Assembly (NCBI GenBank): GCA_022749755.1
Contig: CM040443.1
Location: 11,133,744 to 11,197,743, forward strand
DNA: 64,000 nt
DNA from: Azadirachta indica
Lineage: Eukaryota > Streptophyta > Magnoliopsida > Sapindales > Meliaceae
Direction of reading: 5' to 3'
The translations under genes and the position numbers were made by a program. Shown here piece after piece: positions 1 through 14,100 of the stretch (position 1 is the stretch's first letter; the number at the start of each line of letters is the position of its first letter). Below the pieces are notes generated by a model. It made no database searches, was not told where the DNA came from, and saw only the letters and a list, made by a program, of their open reading frames with translations.

Positions 1-1320
1 GGCTGCTTTCCATCATAACTGGAATTAGAAAAATGACATGTACTAAACAGATAATCTAGAAATAACTTTTTCCATAGCATTGAAATTCAGCTCATAAAGT
101 AGCATTGCCACTTTGCATACACACAGGATTTTGGAAAGTCAATAACAATGCAAGATCAACCTTCTAATAATGTGACTTCAGCTCATGCGCATGTTGACGA
201 TAAAATCTAAGTTTAGAAAACCAAAACGCAGAACATCCCCCATCCTCTCAACCAGAATAATCATTTATTTACTACATAGTTAAGGTCTTAAACCAACCAT
301 AAGCATTTGCATAAAAAAGATAATTGCCAGAACCCACAAAGTACGAATACATGCTTCTGAGAGTTTACGCAAGCAATGTGCATGAACTGCACCTCTCAAA
401 CAAGATAGCATCTAAGAGACGTACAATGAACTAACCTCCTGAACTGTAGACTGATGGTGCCTGAGAGAAATAGGCATCGGACAAGTAGCCAGTCTTATGG
501 CATCCAATAGCACTTAGAGATCCTGACTGATCTACATAATCGCTCCGAGGACCAGCAGTCACTGCATTCTGTGGAGAACCAAACATTTTCATCAATTGCC
601 AAAAGGTTACTATGAACAGATTAAAAAATCACAGATTGACAGCACTAGAAACTACCTGAGCATTGACCATGTTTAGATTCGCAGTCTTTTCTTCAGTATC
701 CAGAATCAAAAGGTTCAGATATTTGGCAGAGTCTAAAATTCATGAAATACCAGCCAGATAAGCTACTCAACTGGAACATACATTAAAAAAACAAAAACAA
801 CAACGTACACACAAATCCATCTGTGTATGATCACCGCAGACCAACACAAACTAACTCGTGACTGTTACCAAAACTTGAAACCCAAAGTGTGTAAGAAATG
901 CACAAGATTTTGTCGTGCACTTTTTATGAAAACACAAACTGTGAATCACAAGCAAGCGTAATGCACATAAACCTTCCATCGTAATTTTACAGAGCACTAA
1001 TTCCATTGAAATATGACAACAATAAAATAAAACAAAATAAAGCTAATAAATCAGCATCTTAACAAACAAAATAATAGTTTGCACGCTCTCTAACCAACGA
1101 TTAATGATCCTAACTCGTTTGTGAAACACAATCACTACCTGGATCGTCGAAAATACTAAACCAGCGAAAAATCAACAGTAAAAACTGAACACAAGAAATT
1201 TCCAAATGAAATCCATTATTTCTACAAAATTATTTAGCGATGTTAAAAGAAAATTAAACAGGTAGGCCTAATTATTTACATACCAGTAAAGGTTAACCGA
1301 TCAGAGCTTGGCTGTGCCAT
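1..1320 (-). CDS. Partial gene, N-terminal exons; product uncertain (Tyr/Ser/Gly-rich, possibly YTH/ECT-like)
   Basis: Three short coding exons join in one frame on the minus strand: 1320-1284 (starts MAQPSSDRLTFT), 732-656 and 568-436, each with GT donor and AG acceptor and matching phases. They give about 83 residues ending SQAPSVYSSG. A candidate fourth exon starts at 18 after an AG and leaves the window. An AG just before the ATG (about 1322) suggests a 5'UTR intron or leader boundary. The predicted N-terminus is polar and disordered, with Tyr, Ser and Gly near its end; no domain is visible. Such tracts occur in ECT-type m6A reader proteins before their YTH domain, and an ECT gene (ECT9, At1g27960) lies fairly near the syntenic Arabidopsis block, but this is only a suggestion. 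The leader and promoter probably lie in 1321-1700. The exon structure is more secure than the identity. Confidence 0.5.
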
Positions 1321-1741
1321 TGCTGTGAAACAAAATAATGTATATGCAAGTACGTGCGTTTTCGTGATCAGTTGGGAAAAATTAAAACTTGAGGGTCTGT
1401 TTGCGGGAATATTTGGTGAAATTGTGGTTAGAATTTTGGTGGGTGTGGATTTGAGAGGAAAAGAATATGTAACATAAAAGCTGTGAAAAGGGGAAAAGAG
1501 GTTTAGGGTATAGAATCAGAGTGGATAGAAGTTGGCAGAAGTTTCTGCAGCTCTGGGAGTGATGAGACGAGAGGGGCAGGGATGGGTAAGGCAGAGAGAA
1601 ATATCTAACTACATCGACTCTCTGTTCGATTCTGTACATTGACATTGGAGTTTCGCATTTGGTGCTGTCGCGTTGGCGGAACCTCACTCGTCCACCTGCG
1701 CTCCATGCACTCTGCAATTGTTTCGACTTATGTGTTATCAT

Positions 1742-3162
1742 TTATACGTTACTATGATGAATCAACTTAACCCACTTCTTCCCGAAGGGAAATCAATCTT
1801 ACCTTTCGTATCATCCAAAATTAATAAAATATTTCAACCAAAGAAAGTCAAGGTAACATTTTTTTTTCTTATTATTGTTTAAAATTTTAATGGATACAAG
1901 CTCTGAGTTTAAATCACTTAATATTAATACAAATAAAATGATATTTATTTATCATACAACGAAAATCATGCTCGCACATATGTCTTGAGCTTTTTAAATT
2001 ATATGAAAACTTTTTTTTTTCTTATTTATAAATTCATTTATAATCTATCGATGTTATATCAAATATCTATTGAAAAACGTGAGTTTTTATAAATTTAATT
2101 TATAATCAATTTGCATAAATTATTAAGCTAAATTTAACCTACATTAAGTATAAGGTAAAAATTAAATTTGAAATAAGGATATCAACAACCACTATTAAAC
2201 GGTGACTAAAAATATTATATCTTAACTAAAAAATAATAATTTTACAATCAAATTTTAAGTAAAATAATATTTTATACCATTAAAATACTTATAATTTATA
2301 ATACTTCATTATTTGAGCATTTATTTTTTAAAAAAACATAATAATAAAAATAATAAATCGAGTTCATATTTTAGCATGCTACTATGAATTAAATCATCAA
2401 AACTCTCAAGTTAAATTTTTTTAAATATATTTTTTATGGTTGCATATGTTTGCAACGGGCAGATTGTAAATATAAGTTCTAATATTTTTTTCAAAAATAA
2501 TCTATCAACCAAACACTTTTTTTTTTTAATTAAATAATTATAATAAAAAATAAAAATACAAGACATAATTTTATTTCTTCTTAGCATTAATATCTTATTT
2601 AAGAGTTACAGGACGGAGAAATTTAATAAATTTGTATATAAATAGTTATGTATATCTACTCCTAAATTGAACCGAGTGTACTTTGAAATTAATTGAGGAG
2701 ATAATTACTCTAATGTGTACTTGTGAATTTGGTTATTAGACGGTACTATTTAAACCGTCCAATCCAAGTTATGTTCCTCTCTACGATTTTCTATAACGTA
2801 ACAATAAGCAATAAAATTAGAAACAAGATAAATTTTGTCAAAGTTGGCAAGAAAGAAATTGAAAACAACCGTTTCAAGAAGGTAGGTCCCAGAGGCTCCA
2901 GCTGGACTGTCCACGTTCATCCAAAACTACAGCAAACGGTGTGCGGTGTTTACTAACTCAGACCCAAATTAAAGTACATAATACTAATCCCCTTGCCATT
3001 AATCGCGCCTCCACTTTTTAGCCTCCCTGTTTCTTTTTTCCTATTATATTATCAAACCACCCTGCGTTTTCTCTCTCTCTCTTCCTCCGTCTCTCTCACT
3101 TTCTGTTGGAACCTAAGAGAGAAATTTCTCGTCTTGCCCTTTCTTCGTCTGTCGTTGACGCC
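1742..3162. other. Intergenic, divergent promoter region
   Basis: AT-rich DNA between the minus gene ending its leader near 1.7 kb and the plus zinc-finger gene. Open frames here are short and look random. The last 150 bases are CT-rich (runs of ctctct near 3069-3105) and look like the 5' leader of the zinc-finger gene. Confidence 0.6.
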
Positions 3163-6100
3163 ATGTCTCAGGTAGTTTCTATTACAATTCGTTAGATTTG
3201 TTTGTTCTTTATATTCTTTTCAATTAATTGTTTTAACCCTAACGGATCTAAGGGGCTTCTGAGTATATTATTGTTCGATTCGATGGGAATTTCTTACCTA
3301 GGGTTTCATTGAAATCTCTGTTTGATTATTGTGCTACTGTTGATTTGATCTTTAGAATGCGTTTTCTGTACTGTTTTTATACGAATTAAACAGCCGATTT
3401 ATTAATTTGGTGACGCAATTTTGTTCGTATAATTTTAGCCATTTTATTTGCTTTTCCACCCTCTTTCTATGTTTGAGATAATATTTTGGATATGTCTTTT
3501 GGATTTAATAATCGTGTTTGTTGGTAATTAGGTCGATAACAGAAATTCCTCTGCTGCCAAGCGTGCTAGAACTGATGGTATGCAATTCTTTTTTTTTTTT
3601 TTTGCAATTTTTTTATTTATTCATTTATTGCAATTGAAAAAATTACCTTTCAAACCTGGGTTCAACAATCCCCCAGCTTTTTCTTTATGCTTGTATATAT
3701 GCAACTATCAATTGTTTGGTGGGTTTTCTAATATTTGTCTGACAGTTGTTTTAATGACGAGGAAGTTGGCTCCATAAACATTTGGAGTCTGCAATGGGAT
3801 AGACCTAAAAGTAAATTGGAATAGACAAAAAGATAAATAGTTGCTGTATTTTAAGTTTATTTTTTATTGTAATGATGTTTATAATGAAAGTATCCTTTAC
3901 AATTTGATTTTTGTTGATTTCAATCCCCAAAGGTGAATACAGAGGTCTTTTCATTAAGTGGATGGTTTTATTGTCATTTGATATTGCTTATGTGTACTTG
4001 CATTCTTAAATTGATCATGCTTGTAATGTGTTCTTTAAACGACTTGATTGGAGTGCAAACATTCACATCAATTAAATTATATAAATTAGGGGAGAATCTC
4101 TCTGATCTCACCAAAGGGAGTGCATCCCGTGTTGGACATGGCAGCTTCTTGCATGTATTATTGCCATCTGTTCAATACCCTGTTTATTAAATTTTGATAC
4201 TGTACTAAGTGTTTATAATCTTGATGTTTCTGATATTTTTCGTTCTGAAATTGAGACTTGATAATCAAATTCTTGATAATTTGTAGGTAGTCGCAGGGAG
4301 GATGACTGGACCTGTCCTAGCTGTGGAAATGTAAACTTTTCATTCCGTATGACTTGCAATATGCGTAATTGTACTCAACCCCGACCAGCCGATCATAACT
4401 CAGTAAGTCCTAAATTTTATTTATTACGCCTAGAATAATTGGATGCTGGCTTTCTTTTTTTTTTTCGATATACTTGTAAAAGCAGAAATTTGATGGATGC
4501 AAATTGTAGTACTTATTTTAAGCTATTAGCAAATGGATGTCGATTTTTGTTGAATTGAAATAGAACCTGAAAGGGTCAGCAATCACTGGCATTTTTCTTC
4601 AAGTAATCTAAATATTCATAATCAGCTTGATGTTCAGAAAATTCTGTTTTAGAGAGAGGTGATCAATGTTTTGTCACTATGAAGAAAATTATCTCATTTG
4701 TGCATATTCAGTCCAGAAGCGTCTTTAGTTGAAATAAGGTTTAATACCTGCTATTTGTTAACCTAACTAGTTGTTAGAGTTTATGCATGGAAATGCACTT
4801 TTCTTTTATGATTTTCTGGTCAGTAACATCTATGGAGCAGTTGGTTTATCTTATTGATGGTTCCTTACTTTCTGCTGCTGTGGATCATCCTTGGGGTAAC
4901 GAATCCTATTTTTTGTTTCTCATAAAAATAATGTTTTTATATCTTCTTGTTTAATGAGTATCAACCATCACTAAAAGAAATACAAGAATGAAAATGATGG
5001 GGGCATGTATTAACATAATTAGTGTTTAACCTGAAAAAAGAGTCAAAAAGAAAGTGAATGCCAGTTTGTCATGATGCTTTATTTGAAAATTTCATTTTTT
5101 TCTTAAAAGACTCTTATTATATATGCATTTTTTGTTTCCAAAGGGATGGGCCTACTTGGTTTGCTTTCTTGCAGTGAGCAAGAGATCTAGTGATTGAAGT
5201 CCCCTTCACACGAACTTTGGCTGTTGCTTAAGTTTAATTTGTGTTTTGTTGTAGGCTGAGATGTGGTGGGGTATATGGTAAATTCAAAAGAATTGCGAGT
5301 ATTATTGGGTTAAGGACCCATTGGTTTGCATGGCCTCTGTTTTTGCAATACTTCTTGTAGTCATCCATTTAGTTTTATGATAACACTATGACAAGATTTC
5401 TCGATCAAGTTCTTGCCTTTTGTTTTATTGATTTACTATCTGACAATAACTTCTGGTGGTTTCGGTGTTTTCTTTTGTTTGGACTGCTTTTGGAATAGCT
5501 TTGATTATTAATTTTTCAATGTTGAATATCATTTTTTCCAGAAATCTGCTGCAAAGCCTTTGCAAGCCCCACAGAATTACTCATCATCTGCCCCTTATGT
5601 TGGTTCTGGTGTGCCCTCTTCTATGTATCTGGGCATGCCACCTTATGGTTCTTCCCTCTTCAATGGGTCATCTATTCCTCCATATGATGTTCCATTTTCT
5701 GGGGGCTCAGCCTATCATTACAACTATGGAAGTCGTCTTTCTGCTGGAAGTCCTTATCGGCCGCTGCATATGTCTGGACCAGCTCCTTATTCTGGTGGCT
5801 CTATGATGGGAAATGGTATGCTATCCCTTTTATCCCCTCATTGTTTCTCATAATAATTAGAAGTTTTTTTATTCATCTTTTGCAAGTTCTTGGTGCTTCC
5901 TTGCTATAGTTATTGCTGTCATGTAAATACCTGTAGTTGGTTATATGTATTAATTGCAAACAGTAAAATCTTTCTTGGACAGCATGCGGTCATGTAAGGT
6001 GCTTGTGCACACTAGAATTTGTCTTCTTGTTAGCACTAATGAGGTGATGACTTTTTTCCTTTTTTGCAGGTGGAATGTATGGCATGCCACCTCCCTTGAT

Positions 6101-7712
6101 GGACCGATATGGCTTAGGTCTGCCTATGGGCCCTGCTGCTATGGTACTTTCAGTTTTTCTTGTATTATGAGTTTATTCTTATTGCTATTATCAGAAATTT
6201 AGATCATGTGTGCAAGGTTTCATGTTAGTTGTCGTACAATATGATATTGATGTCCGAGATTCTTATGGTAATGTTCCATGCATATGCAGTTTGATGGATG
6301 TGATGGATATGTTAATTCAAAATATGTTTTTAGTCAATATTTCCTCTCCTCTTCTTATCCCTCTCTCTTACCTCTCCTGTTGTGCGTATAGAATCAACCG
6401 AAGTGTTTCTTACATTTGGAAATTGGTCCATCCCACCTTTCTACGGAAAATATTCCTTTATTACACTGCTTTTGGTATAGTTATCCCATTTTATGTCCAA
6501 CGTCGAATTTATGAGCAATTTCCTCCACAGGGGCCGAGACCAGGATTTTTCCCAGACGATAAATCTCAGAAAAAGGCTGCAGGTTTGTCATGTTTTTGCT
6601 ACTTATAAACTACAGCCAATTATAGGGCCTCACGGCAACTTGTTTGTTAACTTTGGTCTTTCCTTTTCTAATGATCCTGTAGATGCAACTCGTGATAATG
6701 ACTGGACATGCCCAAAATGCGGAAATATCAACTTTTCTTTTAGGACAGTGTGTAACATGAGGAAGTGTAATACACCAAAGCCCGGATCTCAGGTTTGTGC
6801 CTCTCTCTCTATGTTTTTTGAGAATCTCAAATTAATATTTTTTTTTGTAATACTATCAAACTAATATCTTTATATATTATTAGTGCACGACATGTTTTTT
6901 GGCTAATCCTTTATTCTTTATTTTAAAATTTATTAGAAGAAAATAAGCAATACCAACCTTCCTACCTCTTGTGAGCGGAGTTTGATTTGCAGACCTTTTG
7001 TATCAACCTAATGGATTTTACTAGTTGAACCAACTGGCACCCATTAAAAAAAAATAAAAGAGAGAACCTTTTGCATCATTGTTTTACTTTTGGGATAATT
7101 GCGCATTATTTTAAACCCTATTGTTATCTTGGTTTCTTACTGTACTTCCTTGCATATGCAGGCTGCAAAATCTGATAAAAATACAAGTAAGTCCTCTTAA
7201 ATATGCAAGCACAGTTATGTTAATTTTATAAGTTGACACTTACATGTTCTATGCCTTTCAGAACAAAAGATGCCAGAGGGTAGCTGGAAGTGCGAGAAAT
7301 GTAACAACATAAATTATCCATTTAGGACCAAGTGCAACAGGCAGAACTGTGGAGCTGACAAACCAACTGAGTCAAAGAAGTCCCTGTCACCACCACCAGA
7401 AGAAAATGATCAGGTCTGTTGTGTGATGCATTTCTTTTGTACTCCTGTCTGTTGCTTAAAATTGTTGTTTCTCTCAATCACATTTGTGCACTTTACAAAC
7501 TCAGTAAGGATTCAACTTTACAAGCCATCTAAGGGATTTTATTTGCAACGGCTACCTTGCTGTTCCTTCCTGTCGTCCCCTCTCTCTCTCTCTCTCTCTC
7601 TCTTTCTTTTCTCATACCTTTATGTAGATTAGATCTTGCATTGCACCTTGTTAATTGTCTTTTGTTTTTTCTTTTTCATCCATTGATTTACAATTGTCTA
7701 CTGTTCCAGTGA
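3163..7712 (+). CDS. RanBP2/NZF-type triple zinc-finger protein (At1g67325 family)
   Basis: Ten coding exons: 3163-3171, 3532-3577, 4287-4402, 5542-5815, 6070-6143, 6531-6582, 6683-6792, 7162-7186, 7262-7413, 7710-7712. All have GT-AG borders and compatible phases, and together encode 286 residues. Three RanBP2-type fingers (W-x-C-x2-C ... C-x2-C) lie in exons 3, 7 and 9; for example WTCPSCGNVNFSF, WTCPKCGNINFSF and WKCEKCNNINYPF. Between fingers 1 and 2 is a Gly/Ser/Tyr/Pro-rich linker (exons 4-5) ending in MPPPLMDRYGLG. The start (MSQVDNRNSSAAKRARTDG), length and ending (EENDQ) match the Arabidopsis At1g67325 protein as I recall it (about 288 aa). Such fingers generally bind single-stranded RNA or ubiquitin; the exact role of this plant protein is not established. 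The final exon contributes only the TGA stop. The 3'UTR may run to an AATAAA near 8825. Confidence 0.93.
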
Positions 7713-8880
7713 GTACTAGGACATGTTTGAGGGTTGAGAAGGTCCAGTTTTTTCATCCAGCATTGCTCAATATGGGTGTCTGAAAGTCAGTCTTGTCATC
7801 CTCATGTTGCAGCGGTTGTCGAGTTACTCTACCTTCTCATGATCCGTGTCAAGTTGTTGTATTAATTGCAGTGTTATTGGTGGTCTTTATGGATCCTTTG
7901 ATACATAATGTGTCAGCCAGCTTGGTCTGACAGATTTTACAGGTTGGTTATGGTTTCTATTAGTTAGGCTTTGTACTTTTGGAAATCAACTCATCTGTTA
8001 CCTTTAAACTTTAGATATGTCAACAGCATCTAAAATCACTCTGGTTTTCATTTGGTTTTGAATTGCCTCCTTAGCATTGAAGCATCACGTCATACAGATG
8101 CTTCATTTAGATTGTGGAGTTCCCTACTTGCATACCTAATTAGGTCACATCATGTCATGTATAAAATGTGGGAGTAGAAAATGTGTCTGGTAACTTGTCA
8201 GTTGCTTTAGAATTTATGCCAAGACCATTTTCTTTCCCATTTGTTGTCTGTGACATGGTGGACACATCTTGGTATAGCTTGCAATGGATCTGGTTTGTTG
8301 CCTTGAAACCTATTAGTGGGCGCTGCAAAGGTAAGGATTTGCTTACACTGTTTATTCTAAATCCTAAGCACTGGCTCTGTGGGTACATATGGTGGATTCT
8401 AGATCCATTTGCATGTACCCAGGCACTGCTGCTGGGAATTTGGGCACAGCAGCACAGCCTTTTAATCTGGTACTTGTTTTTTAGAACTTCTTTTGCCCCT
8501 CTTTCTAGTCCTATTGTTTCTTGTAACAGTCATGTAAAAATATTAATTGGTAATATAAAGGATAAAAGAACTGGAATTGACATGAAAAACCTGGGGTATA
8601 TAATATTGGTGTCATGGTATGAATTGGGTTTGAGAGTTTTCTTGATAAAAATTCAACAAGCAAAGTTTGGTTTTGAGTGGCAAGACATGGTCAAGTTCAG
8701 ACCAAGAGATGGTAGATGCCATGGTTGAAGTCTGATGGAGAAGTTTTGTGATTGCTTTGGCGGATCGGGAGAAGGAGAACTACCTGATATATGTTGTGCT
8801 GTTTGATTTGTTGGGGTGAAGATGAATAAATATTTCAAGGTTTTAGCCTCGGACTACTTGCCATGCCAAAGAGCAGTTTA
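7713..8880 (+). other. Probable 3'UTR and downstream flank of the zinc-finger gene
   Basis: T-rich sequence following the spliced stop codon. It contains a 186-codon open frame (8168-8728, plus) with no recognisable domain and many Trp, Phe and Ile residues, which I regard as chance or untranslated. An AATAAA at about 8825-8830 could serve polyadenylation. Confidence 0.4.
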
Positions 8881-8960
8881 AAATGATTTTAATGTAAGAG
8901 GTACACCAATTCCATCTCATCTATCGTTGTTGAAAATAATGTTGAAAAGATTTGACCATT

Positions 8961-9078
8961 CAAGTTGTAGTCCACCGGCTGTGATAATAAAATCGAGTCC
9001 GAACACCAAGGATTGTCGAATGAAATCAGTAGTGATACAATATGCTGTGACGATAAAATTGAGTCCGCATACCAAGGA
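8961..9078. repeat. Two-copy tandem repeat, unit about 66 bp
   Basis: The 35-base segment at 8978-9012 recurs with a few substitutions at 9044-9078 (both begin gctgtga and end accaagga). Similarity extends weakly upstream. It lies in an unassigned 8.9-9.9 kb stretch with locally higher GC, which may be a decayed transposon; no coding domain is visible. Confidence 0.55.
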
Positions 9079-11193
9079 ACCCTGCAAACGCTTTAGGGAG
9101 TGTGACGGAAAGTAGATTCGAGAGCAATGGCCCTTAAAGAGGCGGGAGTCCGCTCTTTCTCTTCGTCTAGGTGGTCCCTCGAGTGGCAGCGTGAAAATAT
9201 GGCGTGGTGCATTCGGTTGTTGTAAAGTGTATGATGGCCAATTTTGAATGTAACGTTGCGTGGCGTGGTTGAAGCCTGGCGCCAAGCTTACGAATCAATG
9301 TGAGACCAAAACTGTTCAGCATTAGAAAATAATAATTGTTTTTGTCAATGTGGACCTGCCTCATGTTTTTAAATGATCTTAATACGAGAGCCGCATACTT
9401 CTCACAACACATAGCAATTGAATATAATATGGCCAACATAATATTTTAATTGTCACCAATGCGTCAATAAAAGGTGAGAGGAGGTATGTGATTGAACTTT
9501 ACTACTTTCCCCCACCAAATTAAATTGGACCTGTATTTACTAAAATTCAACGGCATCATCACACATTAGACTGGTAAGTAGCGTTGAAATCGAGTACTTG
9601 GTTGACGACTGCGAGTTATAACTTCTTTTGTGCGGGATTTCTAACTCCCAACGGCGTAGTGTAGTTAGTGCCCACGGCGCACGGGATTTGGATTTGCTAA
9701 AATAATTTTTAAAATCTTTCCCTGTAAAATACAGACACAAAACAAAGGCGTAAGATTCAACCTTTTAATTTTTCTTTCTTTTTTTTTTTTAATAATTTTT
9801 CCAGAGAATGCGGGTATTTAGTGTCACTACTTGTGAATTTCACCTAAATTCTCAATGACGATTCTCATGAACTTGAAATACGACAAGTACGTAACAGCTC
9901 CATGGATTGATACTGAAAAGATTCGAAAATTGCATTGGCAATGCTGGCTTCCAATTATGCCTTTCTCAGGTTCAGGGTCGACGTCAATCGGTGAAGGTTT
10001 TATTTTTATTGACTACTATTACCAGCAAAAGTAACGAAATCTATCACCCATACGTCGTCTTGTACAACTCGAGAAAGTTAAAATTCTAACACACAAACTC
10101 TTAACACGAGGAACAATTGGCTTTAAGGCCGGTAAGTTGCAAATTTTAGGTAAGAAAGTAATACATAGTCTAACATAAAAGAAATTTGAAACTGACGTGA
10201 AAAGATAAAGGACTGCGGACAGCCATTCAAGGGCGCAACTGCTACAAAATTACAATTGGAATCAGTCCCCCGAGTGAGAGTAGGTACTGCTTCTCAAGAC
10301 GGAAGAATATACAAGTTCCTATCACCTCAACTGTCATCTCCGGGTCTAATAAATTTCGGCAGAAAGTTGCCGGCTCAATTCTCAACCTGAACATACTGCT
10401 CATGCGCTTTAACAAGAAGGAAACAGAAAAAGGAAAAAAAAAATGGAAAAATTATAAAACAGTACTTCATAAGTTCTTGGATACGATGTCTACAGAGTCA
10501 AGATACTGATAAGATGTAGGTTTTCTACTAGCAAACTAGCAATTATAATGCTCCATCAATCTTTGTTGTTTTACAGCATTTGGCCTGAGACCAAATTTAA
10601 TGAGTTAACTAACTCCAAGATTGGTAGCATAACATTGGTAATGAAGCAAAGTTAATGGGAAGACAGCTTCACAGAACTTGTGGGTCACTGCAATCTGATA
10701 TGGGAAAGCTTGTGAAAGTAGGCACCATCAAACAATGCATTCCAATCGATGTAAAATTCCTGGAGAAATGGTAAACCAATGTCAGAATTTAACAGGTAGC
10801 GAGGAGGTTACTACAAGTCATGTTTGTGAAATCTGGTTTTCTTTTATAATCCCCTTGTTATAAAAGAAGAGAACACTAAGGATATCTCTCTGTCTTTTCC
10901 CACTCTTAAGTGCAACAGACTGAGAATTAACTAAAAATCCTCTGCTTGCAATGTTCCCAGTACATTATCATAAATTTTTAAGCAGAGAATTTTAACAATG
11001 TAACTGATAGAAAAAAAAAAAAAATCAATGATGTATGTCACGCACTACTCTCCTGCAAACATTATCAAAAGGAATGACTAAACACCAAATACTTAAAATC
11101 TAGGTTAAAGGAAAATGTAAACTTGGCAAGTTGTTAATAACTCACCTTAGCATTTAGACTAGTAGGCTAAGACGATTGACTAGCTATGAGCAG
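9079..11193. other. Intergenic region and 3' flank of the SPL gene
   Basis: No convincing coding region. The part from about 10.2 to 11.19 kb lies downstream of the SPL stop codon and probably includes its 3'UTR. Short open frames on both strands have no recognisable features. Confidence 0.5.
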
Positions 11194-14100
11194 TCAGTCC
11201 ACATTGGAATAGAAGTCACTCTCATATGGTGCTCTGAACAGCTGGATCTCTTGAATGAAATTTCCTTCATCATGGTGCATAGACAAGGAATGCACCTGGC
11301 ATTCAGTTGACTGTTTTTCAGCTGGCGTGTGTTCTGACAATGCAAACGGAGAACCTTGGGCCATTGCAGGCATCACAGTCTGAGGCATGTTGGTATGACT
11401 TGTATTCATGGGGCGCTCCCGTGAAACCTGTTTTGGCTCACATAAACCCCAAGAAGTACTTGACAGAAGAGAGAGAGCACGATGACAATCTTGTGCCGCA
11501 CCCAAATTGAAAGAAATCATGGATTCTTCTGGACCTGCAAGATTAGACGCATATAAGCTCATGGGTCTATTTATTTAATGATAAATGTATAAATTCTACC
11601 ACAAAGACGTCTCCATTCTATTTTCTGATATATATATATATATATATATTGATTACCCATGACTTCTTCTAACAGCTCAACTTTCTTTCAATTGATATAT
11701 GTTGAAAATTGCACACCAGTTACCTGGAGTTGTTTCAGATTTTCCTACAACCATTGGCACTAATCAACAGCTCAGAGGTGCCTGTTTAGCCCTTAAAACA
11801 TAGTTAAACCATATATTACTTCCCCTGTAAAAAGACGTTTATAAGTTCTATTGTCAACTCTTTTTACACCAATCTCTTTCTTTACATGTCTCTCACCATA
11901 TGATTCTTCCAAAGAAAAAAATTCACAACTGGCCATTCACTTCTCAAATCTCAACTTTCCTGCTGCACTAAGAAGTTAGCTTTTGTTGATTGCAAGATTT
12001 GCCCTGGCACAATAATCCATTGTAATAAAATATTCTTTTGGAATCAATTAATCAACCAACTACATGCGTATCCCTTGTTCTTTACTGAAATAGAACAGAT
12101 GGGGTTTACTTGTCAAGTCTATTTGTTTCTAACCATACAGTTAGTAGACATATACAAACTCAATTTAATATTGCCATTATACTGCAACTTACAATATCAC
12201 ATTAAAAGCCAATGCAGGGTTTTATTATGCATGAAAAAGCCGTATTGGCAGAGTAGTGATGGGCTGAGTCAGACATGCATCTGGGGTTGAATGAAAAAAC
12301 AAAAGAGCTGGTGACTATTGGCAACCCCTAGCTGAAACTGAATAAATGCCCAGTAGCCATAAAATTTTGCTTATGTCCACAGCAAATTCTCCACCAAGGC
12401 TGACTTATGTTGGATTATTTTTATACAGACAATTGAGCTGAGCTAAATTATCTCACTCATGAAATTTGTGGTATGTCAATATTCTCTCCTAGAAATCTGA
12501 CCACTCAGCCAGCTGAAAGCAACAAAATTTTGTTCCTTCTTCAACACATAGCATCTATGATAACCTTTGTAATTTTTCATAAAAGCATAATTGATTGGAA
12601 TATAAAATATTATGCAGTCATATTTGAAGGTTTCTTATGCTAGGACGGTAGTAATTAGTCAGATAGTTCCATAAAAAATTAGAATTGAATGCAAAGACTT
12701 TACTGCTTGTCTCTTATAGCAAAACAAACCTTGGTTGAAAACCTCAGCCAAAGTACCTTTGGCCTTGGACAGCAAGAACCCATTGGAATCATGACGATGT
12801 GCAGGAACTGAGGTTGGCGGCTGATTACCACGTAAATGCAGCAGCCCATCAGAGCCTCCACCTTTAGCAGACTTTACCACATATCCTTTTGTTTGAATAG
12901 ACTTGGAATCACATGTGCCTTCCCACGTAAAATTTTCACTAGGATTTGTGTGAACAAATGGGACCCCATTCCAAACTAGACTCATTTGTTGCTTCCCATC
13001 TGCGCAGGTAGATGTAAATCATATCACACTTCATGCATGGGTATAAGATATACCAATTATATACCGACATGGCCACAAGACTATTAACAATTGGAAAAAT
13101 GTGTTGATGGACTAACTTGTGCCGGCACTTGTTGCAGAAACAACTTGCATACAGAATAGGACTTGTTCTACTAACTTCCTCTCATATGACACTGAGGTAT
13201 TTCTCAAACTAAACAATTTGATCAACATATGAATTACAGAAACTTTAATTAAAAAGCATACTATACAAACTAATTGACTCTAGACTATGCAATCTTGGCA
13301 GAAAAATAGGGTATAATTGGATCTGAAACTGACTTACAATATATTGAAAAATCATGTGTGCCCTCATTGAAATTTCAAAGTCATAAATTCACAACTTTAT
13401 CTTAATATTGTATCGGTCTCTATATATAGTTTATTAATTGCAAATGTAATACAGCTAACGTAAGGTGACCTGTAGGACCTATTAGCCAGGCAATTGACTT
13501 GTAAGCTAGAGTAAACATTTACTTTCCTCATATCTATTAAAGGGTGCTTCATTTCAGTGTATATATCATGGCCAGTGTTTGATTTTTGACTAGTTAGGAC
13601 AGCTGGAAAAAGAAATGTGAAGTCTGAGTTTAAAATCAGTACCATATAGCGACGAAGACAGTCTTGCTGGATTCAACCGGACTGCTTCTGGCTGCGGTTT
13701 CCGGCGCCTAGCATTGTGATCAGAAAGACGCCTACGACAGCTCCGCTTCTTTTCATCAAACTCTGACAGACCATGGAACCTTTGACATCACATGGAAGTA
13801 AAAATCATATCAAATATCGAATTTCCTCAGGATGAGTCCGAAGGATTTCAAGCAACCTCTACAACACTATAAATCAAGAGAGATGAGAGCAGTAATCTAA
13901 ATATCTCCATGCAGCAATAAGCAAGATCAATCAACAAAACAAGCACCAAAAGAATTCATTTGCAGGGTTATATCTACCAACAAACAATTGGCACAGCATA
14001 GAAGCTTTACCTGCTGCACTGTTGACAAAACCGACGTTCCAGGCCACCTACAATGACCTTTGGGCACTTCGAATGATTTTCACAAACTCTATGTTTGCGA

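Noticed and set aside
1382..1741. 119-codon minus-strand open frame upstream of the first gene
   Set aside because: It lies in the probable 5' leader/promoter, has no recognisable domain, and the spliced start at 1320 explains the gene better.
8168..8728. 186-codon plus-strand open frame
   Set aside because: No domain, Trp/Phe/Ile-rich as expected from T-rich DNA, and it lies downstream of the zinc-finger stop codon; kept only as a note on the flank.
9268..9290. tggcgcc resembling a retroelement primer-binding site
   Set aside because: No paired LTRs, no polypurine tract and no gag/pol nearby; the short match is chance.
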